Shown here piece after piece: positions 9,369-18,343 of a DNA stretch of 45,679 bases (positions are counted from its first letter, which is position 1; every line of letters begins with the position of its first letter). A program made the translations under genes and the position numbers. The stretch lies in NCBI GenBank assembly GCA_002084765.1, contig NBMB01000018.1, positions 1-45,679 of the forward strand, read 5' to 3'. The notes beneath the pieces were generated by a model that saw only the letters and a list, made by a program, of their open reading frames with translations, was not told the DNA's origin and did not search any database. This DNA is from Candidatus Cloacimonetes bacterium 4572_55 (GTDB taxonomy: Bacteria; 4572-55).

Positions 9369-10599
9369 TATGAAAATGAAATATATTGTTATTATGATTC
9401 TTTTTGCCCTGAACAACGCCGCCTCAAGCCAAGAGATTTTAAATAGATACCTCGAAATCTCGACGGAAAACAATCCGGAGCTAAAAGCCAAGTTTAATGA
9501 GTACTTAGCGTCGCTCCAAGCCATACCGCAAGTAGGCGCGCTGCCCGATCCCCAAATTGCGTTTGGATATTTCACTCAGCCTGTAGAAACGCGGATGGGA
9601 CCGCAACAGTTTAAAATATCATTATCGCAAGCGCTCCCATGGTTTGGAACGATCGGCGCAAAAAAAAATGTTGAGATACATCATGCAAAAGCCACATACG
9701 CGTTATTTGAGGAGACGCGATCACGCCTGTTTCTCGATATAAAATCGACATACTTTGATTTATATTTTATTAAAAAAGAAATTAACATCACAAATAGCAA
9801 TATTCGTATCTCAACAACATCCAAGAACCTTGCGTTGATAGAAATAAGGTCCGGCGCGACATCGGGCGTGAACGCGTTGAGGGCAGAGATGGAGCTTGCT
9901 GATTTGGAAAACAATTTGGCTCTGTTAAATGATATGTGGAATGTTCATATCTTGAAATTTAACAACCTGTTACATGTTTCAGAAGGTAGTATTGTCGAAA
10001 TTCCAGACACGTTATGGACCACAAATTTGCAGTATTCGCGCGCGGCTGCTTTAGACAGTATAAAATCGAATAATCATCAGATTTCAGACCTGAGTCACCG
10101 ACGTAACGCATTTCATGCAAAAGAGGCGTTGGCGAAAAAGTTAGGAAAACCGCGTTTTTCAATCGGTATGGATTATATTGGAATCGGAAAATCGGATGAT
10201 AATTCGGGCGGACAGGACGCGGTGCTATTCCCTAAAGTAGGAATAACAATCCCGCTGTATCGAAAAAAATATACTGCTATGGCAGATGAAGCGGTCTATA
10301 TGCAGCGGGCAATTGACGATCGGAGAATGGATAAAATTAATGAATTGGAAATGATTTTTGAGAAATCTTACAGCGAATATGTGGATGCAGATCGGCGTAT
10401 TGCATTGTATCAAAAACAGTCCCGCCTGGCAGAAGAAATGATCAAAATACTTGAAGCTGAATATGCTAATGATGGGAAAAATTTTGAGGAAATTCTGCGT
10501 ATGGAGAAGCAAATTTTAACATATTCTCTTGAGCTTGAAAGCGCGCTGTGTGATAAGCAAACGTCCATTGCATTTATTATGTATTTAATGGGAGAATGA
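9358..10599 (+). CDS. TolC-family outer-membrane efflux protein (CusC-like)
   Basis: Outer-membrane channel partner of the pump. I choose ATG 9358, which overlaps the end of cusA; ATGs at 9370 and 9376 are alternatives, and all keep the signal peptide (KYIVIMILFALNNAASSQ). The protein has the usual alpha-helical, Glu/Lys-rich repeat structure with the conserved N-terminal ENNPELKAKFNEYLAS and the mid-protein LPDPQIAFGYFTQPVETR. The phrase SLSQALPWFGTIGAKK is typical of outer-membrane factors from metal operons. Length is about 413 residues. The gene ends just before the adaptor gene, whose ribosome site lies inside this coding end. Confidence 0.9.
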   Translation: MKNNMKMKYIVIMILFALNNAASSQEILNRYLEISTENNPELKAKFNEYLASLQAIPQVGALPDPQIAFGYFTQPVETRMGPQQFKISLSQALPWFGTIGAKKNVEIHHAKATYALFEETRSRLFLDIKSTYFDLYFIKKEINITNSNIRISTTSKNLALIEIRSGATSGVNALRAEMELADLENNLALLNDMWNVHILKFNNLLHVSEGSIVEIPDTLWTTNLQYSRAAALDSIKSNNHQISDLSHRRNAFHAKEALAKKLGKPRFSIGMDYIGIGKSDDNSGGQDAVLFPKVGITIPLYRKKYTAMADEAVYMQRAIDDRRMDKINELEMIFEKSYSEYVDADRRIALYQKQSRLAEEMIKILEAEYANDGKNFEEILRMEKQILTYSLELESALCDKQTSIAFIMYLMGE

Positions 10600-10602
10600 A
10601 CA

Positions 10603-12213
10603 TTGAGATTAAACTTGAGTCAATATTTTAATAAAAAAACCAATACCCTTATGGGCATTGCACTTGTAATCGGTATGGTTCTTGGGGGCGTCTTATTTAA
10701 TAATAACGAAAAAAATCTTGCTGCGCGAACTCACTCTGCGAAAAGTAATGAACATCAAATATGGACATGCTCTATGCATCCGCAAATCCGACAAAATAGG
10801 TCGGGAAAATGCCCACTCTGCGCAATGGATTTGGTTCTTGTCGCGTCAAGTCAATCCGCGGGCATGGACATGGATCCAAACGAAATCGAGATGACAGAAT
10901 CAGCTATTAAATTGGCGGATATTCAGACAGTGACGGTGCGGCGCGGAACGCCGATAAAATCGGTCAGAATGTTTGGGAAGGTTCAGGCTAATGAACGAAA
11001 TATCGCAGAAATTACCGCCCGTTTTGGAGGCAGGATCGAAAAGCTGTCTGTCAACTATACGGGTCAAAATGTAAGAAAAGGGCAAAAGTTGGGGACGGTC
11101 TACTCGCCGGATTTGATAGTCGCACAACAGGAATTGCTTGAGGCAGTTAAATATAAAGAGAGCAATCCCGCATTTTATCAAGCCGCGACAAGCAAACTTC
11201 AATCCTGGAATTTGTCAGAATCTCAGATTCACGAGATTGAGTATAGCACCCAACCAAAGCTCCAATTTGATATTTTATCGCCGATTTCAGGCGTTGTGGC
11301 AAAGCGTCATATTGCTGTTGGCGATTATATTATGGAAGGAACCCGTTTATTTGAAGTTATTGACCTTACTTCTGTTTGGGTTATGTTCGACGCTTATGAA
11401 AGCGATTTGCCCTGGATAAAAATCAATGACGAGATCGTTTTTAGGATTCAATCGCGGCCTGGCAAAATTTATACGAGTAAAATTTCTTACATTGACCCTT
11501 TTATTCATCCAACAACCAGGATTGCACAAGTTCGGGTTGACGTCCCAAATACCGATTTGGATATCAAGCCGGAAATGTTTGTCAACGGAGTACTTGAGTC
11601 CCAGATTTCAGAGAGTTCTAACGCGCTGCTTATACCCAAATCCTCTATTTTATGGACAGGGAAACGGGCAATCGTTTATGTGAAGTCGCCAGACCGTGAG
11701 ACCCCAACCTTTCTGTGTAAAGAGATCACATTGGGACCCGAAGCCGGCGACTATTATGTGGTTGCCCATGGGTTATCCGAGGGGGAAGAGATCGCTAAAA
11801 ATGGGGTTTTTAAAATCGATGCGTCCGCTCAATTGGCTGGCAAGAGAAGTATGATGAATCCTGGCACCAATATCGATTCAGCGGATCGTCTTTTCGCTGA
11901 GGTAGAGATCGAGGGTAGCTCTGACACAGAGAAAACCCCGACGCCTCAGCCTTCAAATGAGACGTTCAGGGTATCTGGAAGTTGCGGCATGTGCAAGGAG
12001 CGTATCGAAAAAGCAGCACTGGGGTTGTCTGGAGTGATCAGTGCTGAGTGGAATGTGGTGCAGCAAATGGTGCAGGTCTCTTTTCATGGCGACCAGATCG
12101 ACATAAAAAAGATACATGAGGTCATTGCCAGCGTGGGACATGATACAGAGCTGCTGTCCGCTCCGGACGACGTTTATAATAATTTGCATGGATGCTGTAA
12201 ATACCCAAGATAG
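10603..12213 (+). CDS. cusB: RND periplasmic adaptor (CusB type) with heavy-metal-binding and HMA domains
   Basis: Adaptor (membrane fusion) subunit linking pump and outer-membrane channel. The start is TTG at 10603, with GGAGA 7 bases upstream; ATG 10651 is a fallback. An N-terminal anchor or signal (residues 14-32) is followed by a heavy-metal-binding domain (WTCSMHPQI, then GKCPLCAMDL, residues ~54-78). The barrel-sandwich and beta-barrel core has FGGRIEKLSVNYTGQNVRKG and ISGVVAKRHIAVGDYI. At the C-terminus, from about residue 454, is an HMA copper-chaperone-like domain (SGSCGMCKERIEKA) ending in a Cys-Cys tail (GCCKYPR). Two metal-capturing modules on one adaptor suggest it hands Cu/Ag to the pump. 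Confidence 0.92.
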   Translation: MRLNLSQYFNKKTNTLMGIALVIGMVLGGVLFNNNEKNLAARTHSAKSNEHQIWTCSMHPQIRQNRSGKCPLCAMDLVLVASSQSAGMDMDPNEIEMTESAIKLADIQTVTVRRGTPIKSVRMFGKVQANERNIAEITARFGGRIEKLSVNYTGQNVRKGQKLGTVYSPDLIVAQQELLEAVKYKESNPAFYQAATSKLQSWNLSESQIHEIEYSTQPKLQFDILSPISGVVAKRHIAVGDYIMEGTRLFEVIDLTSVWVMFDAYESDLPWIKINDEIVFRIQSRPGKIYTSKISYIDPFIHPTTRIAQVRVDVPNTDLDIKPEMFVNGVLESQISESSNALLIPKSSILWTGKRAIVYVKSPDRETPTFLCKEITLGPEAGDYYVVAHGLSEGEEIAKNGVFKIDASAQLAGKRSMMNPGTNIDSADRLFAEVEIEGSSDTEKTPTPQPSNETFRVSGSCGMCKERIEKAALGLSGVISAEWNVVQQMVQVSFHGDQIDIKKIHEVIASVGHDTELLSAPDDVYNNLHGCCKYPR

Positions 12214-12894
12214 AAATAAATATAGATGAAATACTATATTCCCTTCTATTCAATTGTCTGTCTGCTATTCGTTATTATTGCTCCATTTGTATTTACATCC
12301 AATTGGGCAAGCTCCAGTAATTTCCCCTCATCGACATATACTTTGCCCATTTGACCCTCCAGCGCGCAGTCAATTGCCAAATTTTCTATAAGCCCGAGCC
12401 AAATCAAATCCGTGCATTTATATTGCATTTATCTTGCATTTTGCAATACATCTTGCATTTTGCAATACATCGTACATTTTGTAATAATTTTTTTGTCGCT
12501 CATATTTTACGTATAAATCCTATAGCCAACTTTACCTATTCATATTGAATAGGTTATAACATATTTTTATTTTTTCAATTATTTGGCACAATCATTGCGT
12601 ATGTCTTTATTGCCTAATTGAAAAATTAAATTTTTTTGATTCTTATTCAAAAGGAAGATATTTATGATTCATCTAATCTCAATCAAATTTTGCTTGTCGT
12701 TTCCGTAAAAATTTTCCAAGAGCCGATTTAATCAAAGGATATTCAATCCACATATATAGTTATCTCAATAAATACAAGCATGATTTTAAAATAAAGTTCT
12801 ATTTGCCAAAATGCGTTGAAACGTCTGATTTAAATAAAAAAGTTAAGCAAAGAGAAATTAAATTAAATTTTTTAATTAAAATCTAATTTTATAC
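12214..12894 (+). other. Long AT-rich non-coding gap
   Basis: No convincing gene is seen between the efflux operon and the sigma-factor promoter. The stretch is strongly AT-rich, especially 12560-12894. It holds a short tandem repeat near 12432 and an A/T tract immediately upstream of the promoter at 12895 that could act as an UP element. A 60-codon minus-strand frame at 12246-12428 has weak coding appearance and is not called. Confidence 0.5.
12432..12488 (+). repeat. 19-bp tandem repeat, about three units
   Basis: Units at 12432-12450 and 12451-12469 are identical (tcttgcattttgcaataca). The third at 12470-12488 differs at several bases. Each unit contains the small inverted motif ttgca-ttt-tgcaa. 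Function unknown; it may be a binding site or plain slippage. Confidence 0.75.
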
Positions 12895-12923
12895 TTGACA
12901 AAAAAAGATAAGTTCTTTATATT
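12895..12923 (+). promoter_or_regulatory. Strong sigma-70-type promoter upstream of the sigma factor
   Basis: A perfect TTGACA (12895-12900) is separated by exactly 17 bases from TATATT (12918-12923), with a long A/T tract just upstream. It lies about 170 bases before the sigma-factor start and points at it, leaving a long leader. Assignment assumes a standard housekeeping sigma factor. Confidence 0.6.
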
Positions 12924-13096
12924 TGAAATTCCGTAAGAATAAGCAGTAAATGGAAATACTCTTTTTAAGAAACATATATATCTTGATAATGGCCGTTCGT
13001 TTTAGAAACGCAAAACGCCGACTTAAGCGGTAATATTGAACAAATTTTAATGTAACAATGTTTTCTGAGTATTTTCAGAATAAGGAGCTTGAGACC

Positions 13097-13723
13097 ATGA
13101 ATTATGCAAATTGCTCTTATAAAGAGTTGATTGCTATTATTGAGAAAGAACCGAAGAATACCCAAGCCTTTGACGCCTTCTATGTCTTTTTGGCACCGAA
13201 TATCTACGTCATAGCTCAAAAAATAATGACCAGCGGAACAAAGATTGATCTCGAAGCAAGTGATTTGATCGGGCATTTGTCTTTGTCCATAGTGCAATTT
13301 AGAAAAAACCAGGAGCTTGCTCAACGTTTCCCTACCAAGTCAAAGTTTTTCTCTTTTGCCTTCACCGTGATGAAAAACCTTATGCGGACTCGACTGCGAC
13401 GAAAATATATGGCAAATTTGGATATTAGCGTCGTTGATCCCGCGGAATATAGCGTCGATGATGCGAATATCGGTTTTGACATTGGATTTGAGGATAAGGA
13501 CTTGTTAGAAAAGGGGCTGAAAATTCTGGCGAAATTCGGCAAGCGCTACAAACGAAGCGCGGAGATGATCAATGCGCGTTATCTTGAAGATAGAGAATAT
13601 AGTGAAATCGCCAAGAAGTATAATAAGAGCGAAAATGCAGTGCGCGGGGAAGTTTCCCACGGCATACGCAAACTAAAAAAGATTATCGAGCGGTTGGCTC
13701 CCAATGTCGCGTTGGCTTATTAA
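13097..13723 (+). CDS. ECF-like RNA polymerase sigma-70 family factor
   Basis: Start ATG 13097 is chosen because AAGGAG sits at the right distance; the open frame extends back to 13058. About 208 residues. A region-2-like part has AFDAFYVFLAPNIYVIAQKI and a Phe/Leu-rich stretch (SKFFSFAFTVMKNLMRTRLRRKY). A region-4 helix-turn-helix follows, AEMINARYLEDREYSEIAKK then NKSENAVRGEVSHGIRKLKK. Gene context gives no anti-sigma factor. It would direct polymerase to an unknown regulon. It converges on dapL with a 19-base gap. Confidence 0.85.
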   Translation: MNYANCSYKELIAIIEKEPKNTQAFDAFYVFLAPNIYVIAQKIMTSGTKIDLEASDLIGHLSLSIVQFRKNQELAQRFPTKSKFFSFAFTVMKNLMRTRLRRKYMANLDISVVDPAEYSVDDANIGFDIGFEDKDLLEKGLKILAKFGKRYKRSAEMINARYLEDREYSEIAKKYNKSENAVRGEVSHGIRKLKKIIERLAPNVALAY

Positions 13724-13742
13724 AATCATGCGTCGTCACGGA

Positions 13743-14903
13743 TCACAGGCTTTTGAACCGCTCAACCGCTTCCAAAAGACGAGCCTCTGGTGCCATCATG
13801 GCAATACGGAACCACCCTTCCGCAGATTGCCCCAATCCGACGCCGGGAGTCACGACAACGCCAGTCTTTTCCAGAAGCGTTTTTGTCCAGTTCATAGAGC
13901 CGTATCCCTCCGGAACAGGAACCCAGACATAGAGCGTCCCTTTGGGCTTCTCTGTCTCAAATCCTACGGCGCGTAGTCCCTCTACCAAAATGTCCCTGCG
14001 TTTTTGATAGATTGCCACCGTTTGTGGAATCAGCTCGTCGGCATGGTGCAGCGCAATGGAGCCCGCCTTCTGGATCGCCAGGCACAAGCCGGTGTCCACA
14101 TTGCTTTTGACTCGCGTCAAACCCCTGATAATCGAGGCGTTACCGACTGCAAATCCAATCCTCCATCCGGTCATGGAAAATGTTTTTGACAACGAATGAA
14201 ACTCGATCCCCACCTCAAGCGCGCCAGGAGTCTCCAGAAAACTTGGCGCCTGAATCCCGTCAAAACAAAGCTCGGAATACGCGTTGTCATGCGCTATGAT
14301 CACATTGTATTTTTTTGCGAACTCGACAACCTCGATAAAAAAATTCTCGGTGGCTAAAGCCGATGTGGGGTTATTTGGGTAATTGATAAACATGATCCTT
14401 GCTTTGCGCGCGATTGATTCCGGTATCGCATCCAAATCGACCAAAAAATTATTTTCCCTTTTTAAAGGCATAAAATAAACGTTCCCTCCAGCGAAAACCG
14501 TTCCGCTCACATAAGCCGGATAATAGGGATCCGGGGACAGCACATAATCGCCAGGCTCCAAAAAAGCCAATGGGATATGCGCGATTCCCTCCTTTGACCC
14601 AAGCAGAGGACAGACCTGATCCACCGGATCCAGGCTGACTCCGAACCGCTTTCCGAACCAATCAATGATCGCCTGGCGGTATTCCATCAATCCAAGAGTG
14701 AAGGGATACTTCTGATAGGAACCCGTTGCCAGAGCCTCTTGAGCGGCTCGCACGATAATATCTGGTGTAGAGAGATCCGGGTCTCCCACCCCCAGGTCTA
14801 TTACATCAACTCCCTTGTCGATCCGCTCATTTTTTAATCGGGTAATCTCCGCGAAAAGATAGGGCGGCAGTTGTCCCAATTTGCTCGAATAGGTAATCGT
14901 CAT
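13743..14903 (-). CDS. dapL: LL-diaminopimelate aminotransferase (class I/II PLP aminotransferase)
   Basis: Likely converts tetrahydrodipicolinate to LL-diaminopimelate in one step for lysine and peptidoglycan synthesis. ATG 14903 follows GGAGG. Family features: VIDLGVGDPDLSTPD near the N-terminus, LGSKEGIAHIPLAFLEPGD, YPNNPTSALAT, and the PLP lysine in SLSKTFSMTGWRIGF (Lys about residue 240). C-terminal TPGVGLGQSAEGWFRIAMM carries the substrate-carboxylate Arg. At 386 residues it fits the DapL/DAP-AT group, especially the DAP-AT2-like branch. Other class I aminotransferases (Asp, Ala) cannot be fully excluded. Confidence 0.85.
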   Translation of the reverse strand: MTITYSSKLGQLPPYLFAEITRLKNERIDKGVDVIDLGVGDPDLSTPDIIVRAAQEALATGSYQKYPFTLGLMEYRQAIIDWFGKRFGVSLDPVDQVCPLLGSKEGIAHIPLAFLEPGDYVLSPDPYYPAYVSGTVFAGGNVYFMPLKRENNFLVDLDAIPESIARKARIMFINYPNNPTSALATENFFIEVVEFAKKYNVIIAHDNAYSELCFDGIQAPSFLETPGALEVGIEFHSLSKTFSMTGWRIGFAVGNASIIRGLTRVKSNVDTGLCLAIQKAGSIALHHADELIPQTVAIYQKRRDILVEGLRAVGFETEKPKGTLYVWVPVPEGYGSMNWTKTLLEKTGVVVTPGVGLGQSAEGWFRIAMMAPEARLLEAVERFKSL

Positions 14904-15172
14904 AGACGCCTCCGTTATAATAAACTTTATTGAAAATTAGAAGTATGGTGAGTCTTCCCCTTACCCCACCCCTTTGTTCCATTTTGAAATTAAAGAGGCC
15001 ATAGACAATCTCCATGACCTGATCATTAGACTAATTTTTGTGGTTTCGAAATATGCCCCTGAGCACTCGTCATCTCCACTCCACTCGCCGGTCGCTACGT
15101 CCCTCCGCTCCCGCTCGCTGCGTTTCGACGACTCGCTTAGCTCACAGGCAAGACGAATAACATACCAACTGA
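14904..15172 (+). other. Intergenic, no gene seen
   Basis: Spacer between dapL (reading left) and the 3' end of the caspase/FGE-fold gene. The part near 15060-15150 is Ser/Arg-codon-like CG-rich text without a start or ribosome site. No strong hairpin was seen. Confidence 0.4.
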
Positions 15173-16780
15173 CTACGGGACGAGAACCAGGCGGAGGCCA
15201 TTAAAGTGGCGGCCGTGGCCCGGGAAGGTGAAGTAGTCGCGATTCGACGAACGACAATACTGCCCATAGTAATCCCAGCCACCGCCGCGCAAAACCCGGT
15301 ACGGACTATCCCCGGTTTCCCAGGCTCTGCCATCTGTCGGGGCTCCCTTATAATTCTCATGCCAATCATCCTGGCACCACTCATACACATTGCCGCTCAT
15401 ATCATACAAGCCCAGGTCGTTGGGTTGCTTCTTGCCCACCGGGTGGGTCTTGCTGTCTCTGTGATCATCATACCAGGCATAAGTCCCCAGGCTTGCTTCT
15501 GAGCTGGTTCCGGCATATTTGTGCTTGCCACCCCCTTTTTTATAGGAGGCCGCATATTCCCACTCCGCCTCGCTCGGCAGGCGGCCCCCGGCCCAGCGGC
15601 AGTAGGCTCGGGCGCCATACCAGGTCACCTCGACCACCGGGTGGTCCCCATAGCCGGATTTGGGGCTGAAGCTGCCACCGCTTTTCTCTATCCGGCAATC
15701 GCTGTCAGAAATATCTAACCAGGTGACACTTTTGTCCGAGAGTTCGCCCTCGGTCTGATTGCCTTTTGCGTTCAGGAAGCGGCAAAACTGGGCGTTGGTG
15801 ATCTCGGTCTGGCTCATGTAAAAAGCACTCAGACTCACTGTTTGGGTCGGCTTTTCGTAATCCTTACCATCGCCAAAGGTGTCGCCCATGGTAAAGCTGC
15901 CAGCCGGAACCGGAACCAGTGTCAGGCCGGTTGCCGGATCTGTGTAGGGCTGCCGTATGAACGGTCCCGGCATATCCCATGACATCAGCACAATATCCTT
16001 AGACAGCTTCTCATCAGAAATCTGCGGCTGTTGCTCGCAATCTTTCTGCACTGCACTGAATACCGCCTGGTATGCCTCATACAGGGTCAGCTTGCTGTCT
16101 TTATTACTATCCGCTTCCCGGCTGTATGTGTCATTCATCAGCACTTGCATCAGGTGGTAGGTAAAGATGCCGTTTTCATAGGCAACCAGCTCCCCGGCTT
16201 CCTGGATACCGTCTGCTGAGGTCATGATCACGGTTCCTTTTTTCGCCTTTGCCATCTGCACGATCAGGCCGCGGCTGAGCCCGGTCAATTCTTTGGCATC
16301 TATGGCATCGCGGGTGCCTCGTCCGGCCAGCTTGCCGCTATAGCAGGCGTCGGCAATAAAGATGATGTCTCTGGCCTTGATCCCGGCCAGGGCGTCGGTA
16401 ATCGTCTTTTTGGAAATTGCCACGTCGGAGTTATAGGGCAGGATAGGAGAGTTTGGTTTGCCATGTCCCGCATAAAAGATGTAGACCCGGTCCCCGGGTT
16501 TTGCCTTGAGCATCAGCCAGCCGAGGTGATCGTCAATCTTTTCGGAGTAAGCCTCCCGATCTTTCAGGATGCGGTAGTGGCTTTCATCCAGCCCCAGTTT
16601 ATATCTTAGAAATGTGCTGAACTCAATGGCATCCTTATCAGCCCAGTCCAGGTTCAGGTCGGTCGGGCTATATTCCGAGATGCCGATACATAGACCCCAG
16701 GTATTGCCAGGACCGGGCTGGCTCAATACCGGGGGTATGATAGCGAGCAACAGCGCGATGGTGAATAGTGTTGTTTTCAT
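15173..16780 (-). CDS. Secreted caspase-family (C14) peptidase fused to formylglycine-enzyme-fold domain
   Basis: ATG 16780 follows GAGGAGG. A signal peptide (residues 1-20, ending PPVLSQ) leads into a caspase fold, LCIGISEYSPTDLNLDWADKDA. The catalytic dyad is visible: His106 in FYAGHGKP and Cys146 in ADACYSGK. From about residue 285 to the end runs a sulfatase-modifying/FGE-like domain (LVPVPAGSFTMGDTFGDG, TEITNAQFCRFL, GGRLPSEAEWEYAA, YDMSGNVYEWCQDDW, VLRGGGWDYYG, NGLRLVLV). Only one Cys lies in the usual active region (QYCRSSNRD), so the second domain is probably a binding C-type-lectin-like fold, not an active formylglycine enzyme. Exported; target unknown. It lies downstream of a second caspase gene. 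Confidence 0.9.
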   Translation of the reverse strand: MKTTLFTIALLLAIIPPVLSQPGPGNTWGLCIGISEYSPTDLNLDWADKDAIEFSTFLRYKLGLDESHYRILKDREAYSEKIDDHLGWLMLKAKPGDRVYIFYAGHGKPNSPILPYNSDVAISKKTITDALAGIKARDIIFIADACYSGKLAGRGTRDAIDAKELTGLSRGLIVQMAKAKKGTVIMTSADGIQEAGELVAYENGIFTYHLMQVLMNDTYSREADSNKDSKLTLYEAYQAVFSAVQKDCEQQPQISDEKLSKDIVLMSWDMPGPFIRQPYTDPATGLTLVPVPAGSFTMGDTFGDGKDYEKPTQTVSLSAFYMSQTEITNAQFCRFLNAKGNQTEGELSDKSVTWLDISDSDCRIEKSGGSFSPKSGYGDHPVVEVTWYGARAYCRWAGGRLPSEAEWEYAASYKKGGGKHKYAGTSSEASLGTYAWYDDHRDSKTHPVGKKQPNDLGLYDMSGNVYEWCQDDWHENYKGAPTDGRAWETGDSPYRVLRGGGWDYYGQYCRSSNRDYFTFPGHGRHFNGLRLVLVP

Positions 16781-16929
16781 GTCATGTCCTCCTCGTTGTT
16801 TTTATTTCAGAGTAAAAAATCCATACATCAGAGTAAAATGATATCATGTAAAGATACAATTTTATCTACAAAAAATAACATCTGATTTTAGTATGAGTCT
16901 CTTCATAGTGCAGGCTCCTTGCGTGAGGT

Positions 16930-16956
16930 CCCTGAGGGCTTTGGAAACCCTCAGGG
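16930..16956 (-). terminator. Perfect 9-bp stem hairpin after the second caspase gene
   Basis: Arms ccctgaggg (16930-16938) and ccctcaggg (16948-16956) enclose 9 bases that can pair further (TTT/AAA). It lies 10 bases past the stop of the minus-strand caspase gene. No U-run follows on either strand, so it may be a transcript-stabilising hairpin or partial terminator. Confidence 0.5.
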
Positions 16957-16966
16957 TCCGGGCTAT

Positions 16967-18343
16967 TTATTTTCCGACGCGATACAGGGAAACAGCCTGG
17001 CTGACGCGGGTCTTTTCCTCCACACGCAGCTTGCTGTTCATATCGGACAGGGGCATCTTGCCAAAACTTTTGAAGGGCGTCTGCTTCCAGTCCGCGCTAA
17101 CCAGGTCGTCAAACTGTTTGGTACTGGCGACTGCCTTAATGATCTCCATGCCATAGGGCTTGCTCATAGTGAACTGGAAATCATCCTTATTGGCAGGGAT
17201 CGTCACGGTTTGACCAGCCTTGATATGGTTGTCCTGCTGCCACTTGTTGGGAAATATCAGTTGCACCTCCATGTCCGCGCTGACATGATAGAGGCGCAGG
17301 TAACAATCCCGTTCCGCCTGAACCGTGACCACCATCTGCTCCCCGTCGTGATAGGAATCCTTATCCGTGGTCAGAGTCAGGTCAAAGTCGTGATAGGTCA
17401 CGGCCTCGGATTCTGGCTCCTGTTGCGGATCGGGTGTGGTTGGGGTTACGGGAGGCGGATCCTCGACCACGGGAGTGGTGGTGATAGGTGTCTCCAACGA
17501 TGCGAATACAGGGCGATTGGCATAATTGCCTTCAAGCTGGGGCGACTGGGTGCGACCATCGAAATAGCCGCTGACATAGTCCTCCACCAGCGGAACCAAC
17601 TGATTCATTAAATATTCAAATGTGACGTGAGCCGTTGCCTGAACCAGAACTTCATACAGAAACACAGTCAACACAGATCCGGCTTTGTGCCGCGAGACAA
17701 AGGACAATTGATCTGGCGCGCAGCCGGCAATAAGCACATGGTTCATGTCCGGCAGGCTGAAGTTTGCCTTGTTTTCCACCCTGACACCACGACTGCGGGC
17801 TGATGGTCCAAATCCGGCATCCATAGTCTTGGGGATCAACTCCGAGCCGCGGGTGCCGGTGCCTGAGTGGCACGCGTCGAGAATGACGGTCACATTGTCG
17901 GTTTTTATTTTAGCCAGCCAAACGCCAAGTTGGTCGTCGGTCAGCCAGGATTTGGGACGCAATCCGCTAAAATCGATCGGAACTAAACTCTCCTCCTCGT
18001 CGTCGGATTCGTCGCCGTTAAAGTCGCGCACCCAGGTGCCGTGTCCGCTGTAGTAAAAGACCACCACATCCCCGGACTTAGCCTGGCGGATCAGGTGAGA
18101 ATGGAATGTCTGACCGATCTTGCTGCGCGTGGCTTGCCCGTCGGTCAATAGCTTCACATTGGCTGCCGGGAAGTCGAAACGTTCGGTCAGCAGCTTTTGC
18201 ATCAGTTTGGCGTCGTTAACGCAGCCGTTCAGCCGGTTGTTGCCCGAATAGGTGTCGATACCGATCAACAAAGCGTATTTGTCGGCAGAGACCAGAGCCG
18301 GAATAAGGGTTAGACAGAATAGAATGATTAAGAAACGTTTCAT
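16967..18343 (-). CDS. Secreted caspase-family peptidase with DUF4384 domain
   Basis: I place the start at ATG 18343, where a clean signal peptide begins (KRFLIILFCLTLIPALVSA); the frame runs back to 18406. The caspase fold has YALLIGIDTYSGNNRLNGC, catalytic His101 in YYSGHGTW and Cys158 in LDACHSGTGTRG, plus the metacaspase-like acidic loop DFNGDESDDEEESLVPID. A Pro/Thr linker at about residues 310-340 leads to a DUF4384 domain (TTDKDSYHDGEQMVVTV, CYLRLYHVSADMEVQLIFPN). Likely a periplasmic or surface orthocaspase cleaving after Arg/Lys; DUF4384 may bind partners. Same orientation as the neighbouring caspase/FGE gene, 186 bases apart. Confidence 0.9.
   Translation of the reverse strand: MKRFLIILFCLTLIPALVSADKYALLIGIDTYSGNNRLNGCVNDAKLMQKLLTERFDFPAANVKLLTDGQATRSKIGQTFHSHLIRQAKSGDVVVFYYSGHGTWVRDFNGDESDDEEESLVPIDFSGLRPKSWLTDDQLGVWLAKIKTDNVTVILDACHSGTGTRGSELIPKTMDAGFGPSARSRGVRVENKANFSLPDMNHVLIAGCAPDQLSFVSRHKAGSVLTVFLYEVLVQATAHVTFEYLMNQLVPLVEDYVSGYFDGRTQSPQLEGNYANRPVFASLETPITTTPVVEDPPPVTPTTPDPQQEPESEAVTYHDFDLTLTTDKDSYHDGEQMVVTVQAERDCYLRLYHVSADMEVQLIFPNKWQQDNHIKAGQTVTIPANKDDFQFTMSKPYGMEIIKAVASTKQFDDLVSADWKQTPFKSFGKMPLSDMNSKLRVEEKTRVSQAVSLYRVGK

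Noticed and set aside
12246-12428. 60-codon minus-strand ORF with protein-like text (LEGQMGKVYVDEGKLLELAQ)
   Set aside because: No recognisable family, no ribosome site, and its start overlaps the tandem-repeat area; kept only as a remark.
12432-12488. Tandem repeat as a CRISPR array
   Set aside because: Units are directly adjacent without spacers and no cas genes are present.
16919-17611. 230-codon plus-strand ORF
   Set aside because: Lies antisense to the well-supported caspase/DUF4384 gene and has no family features.
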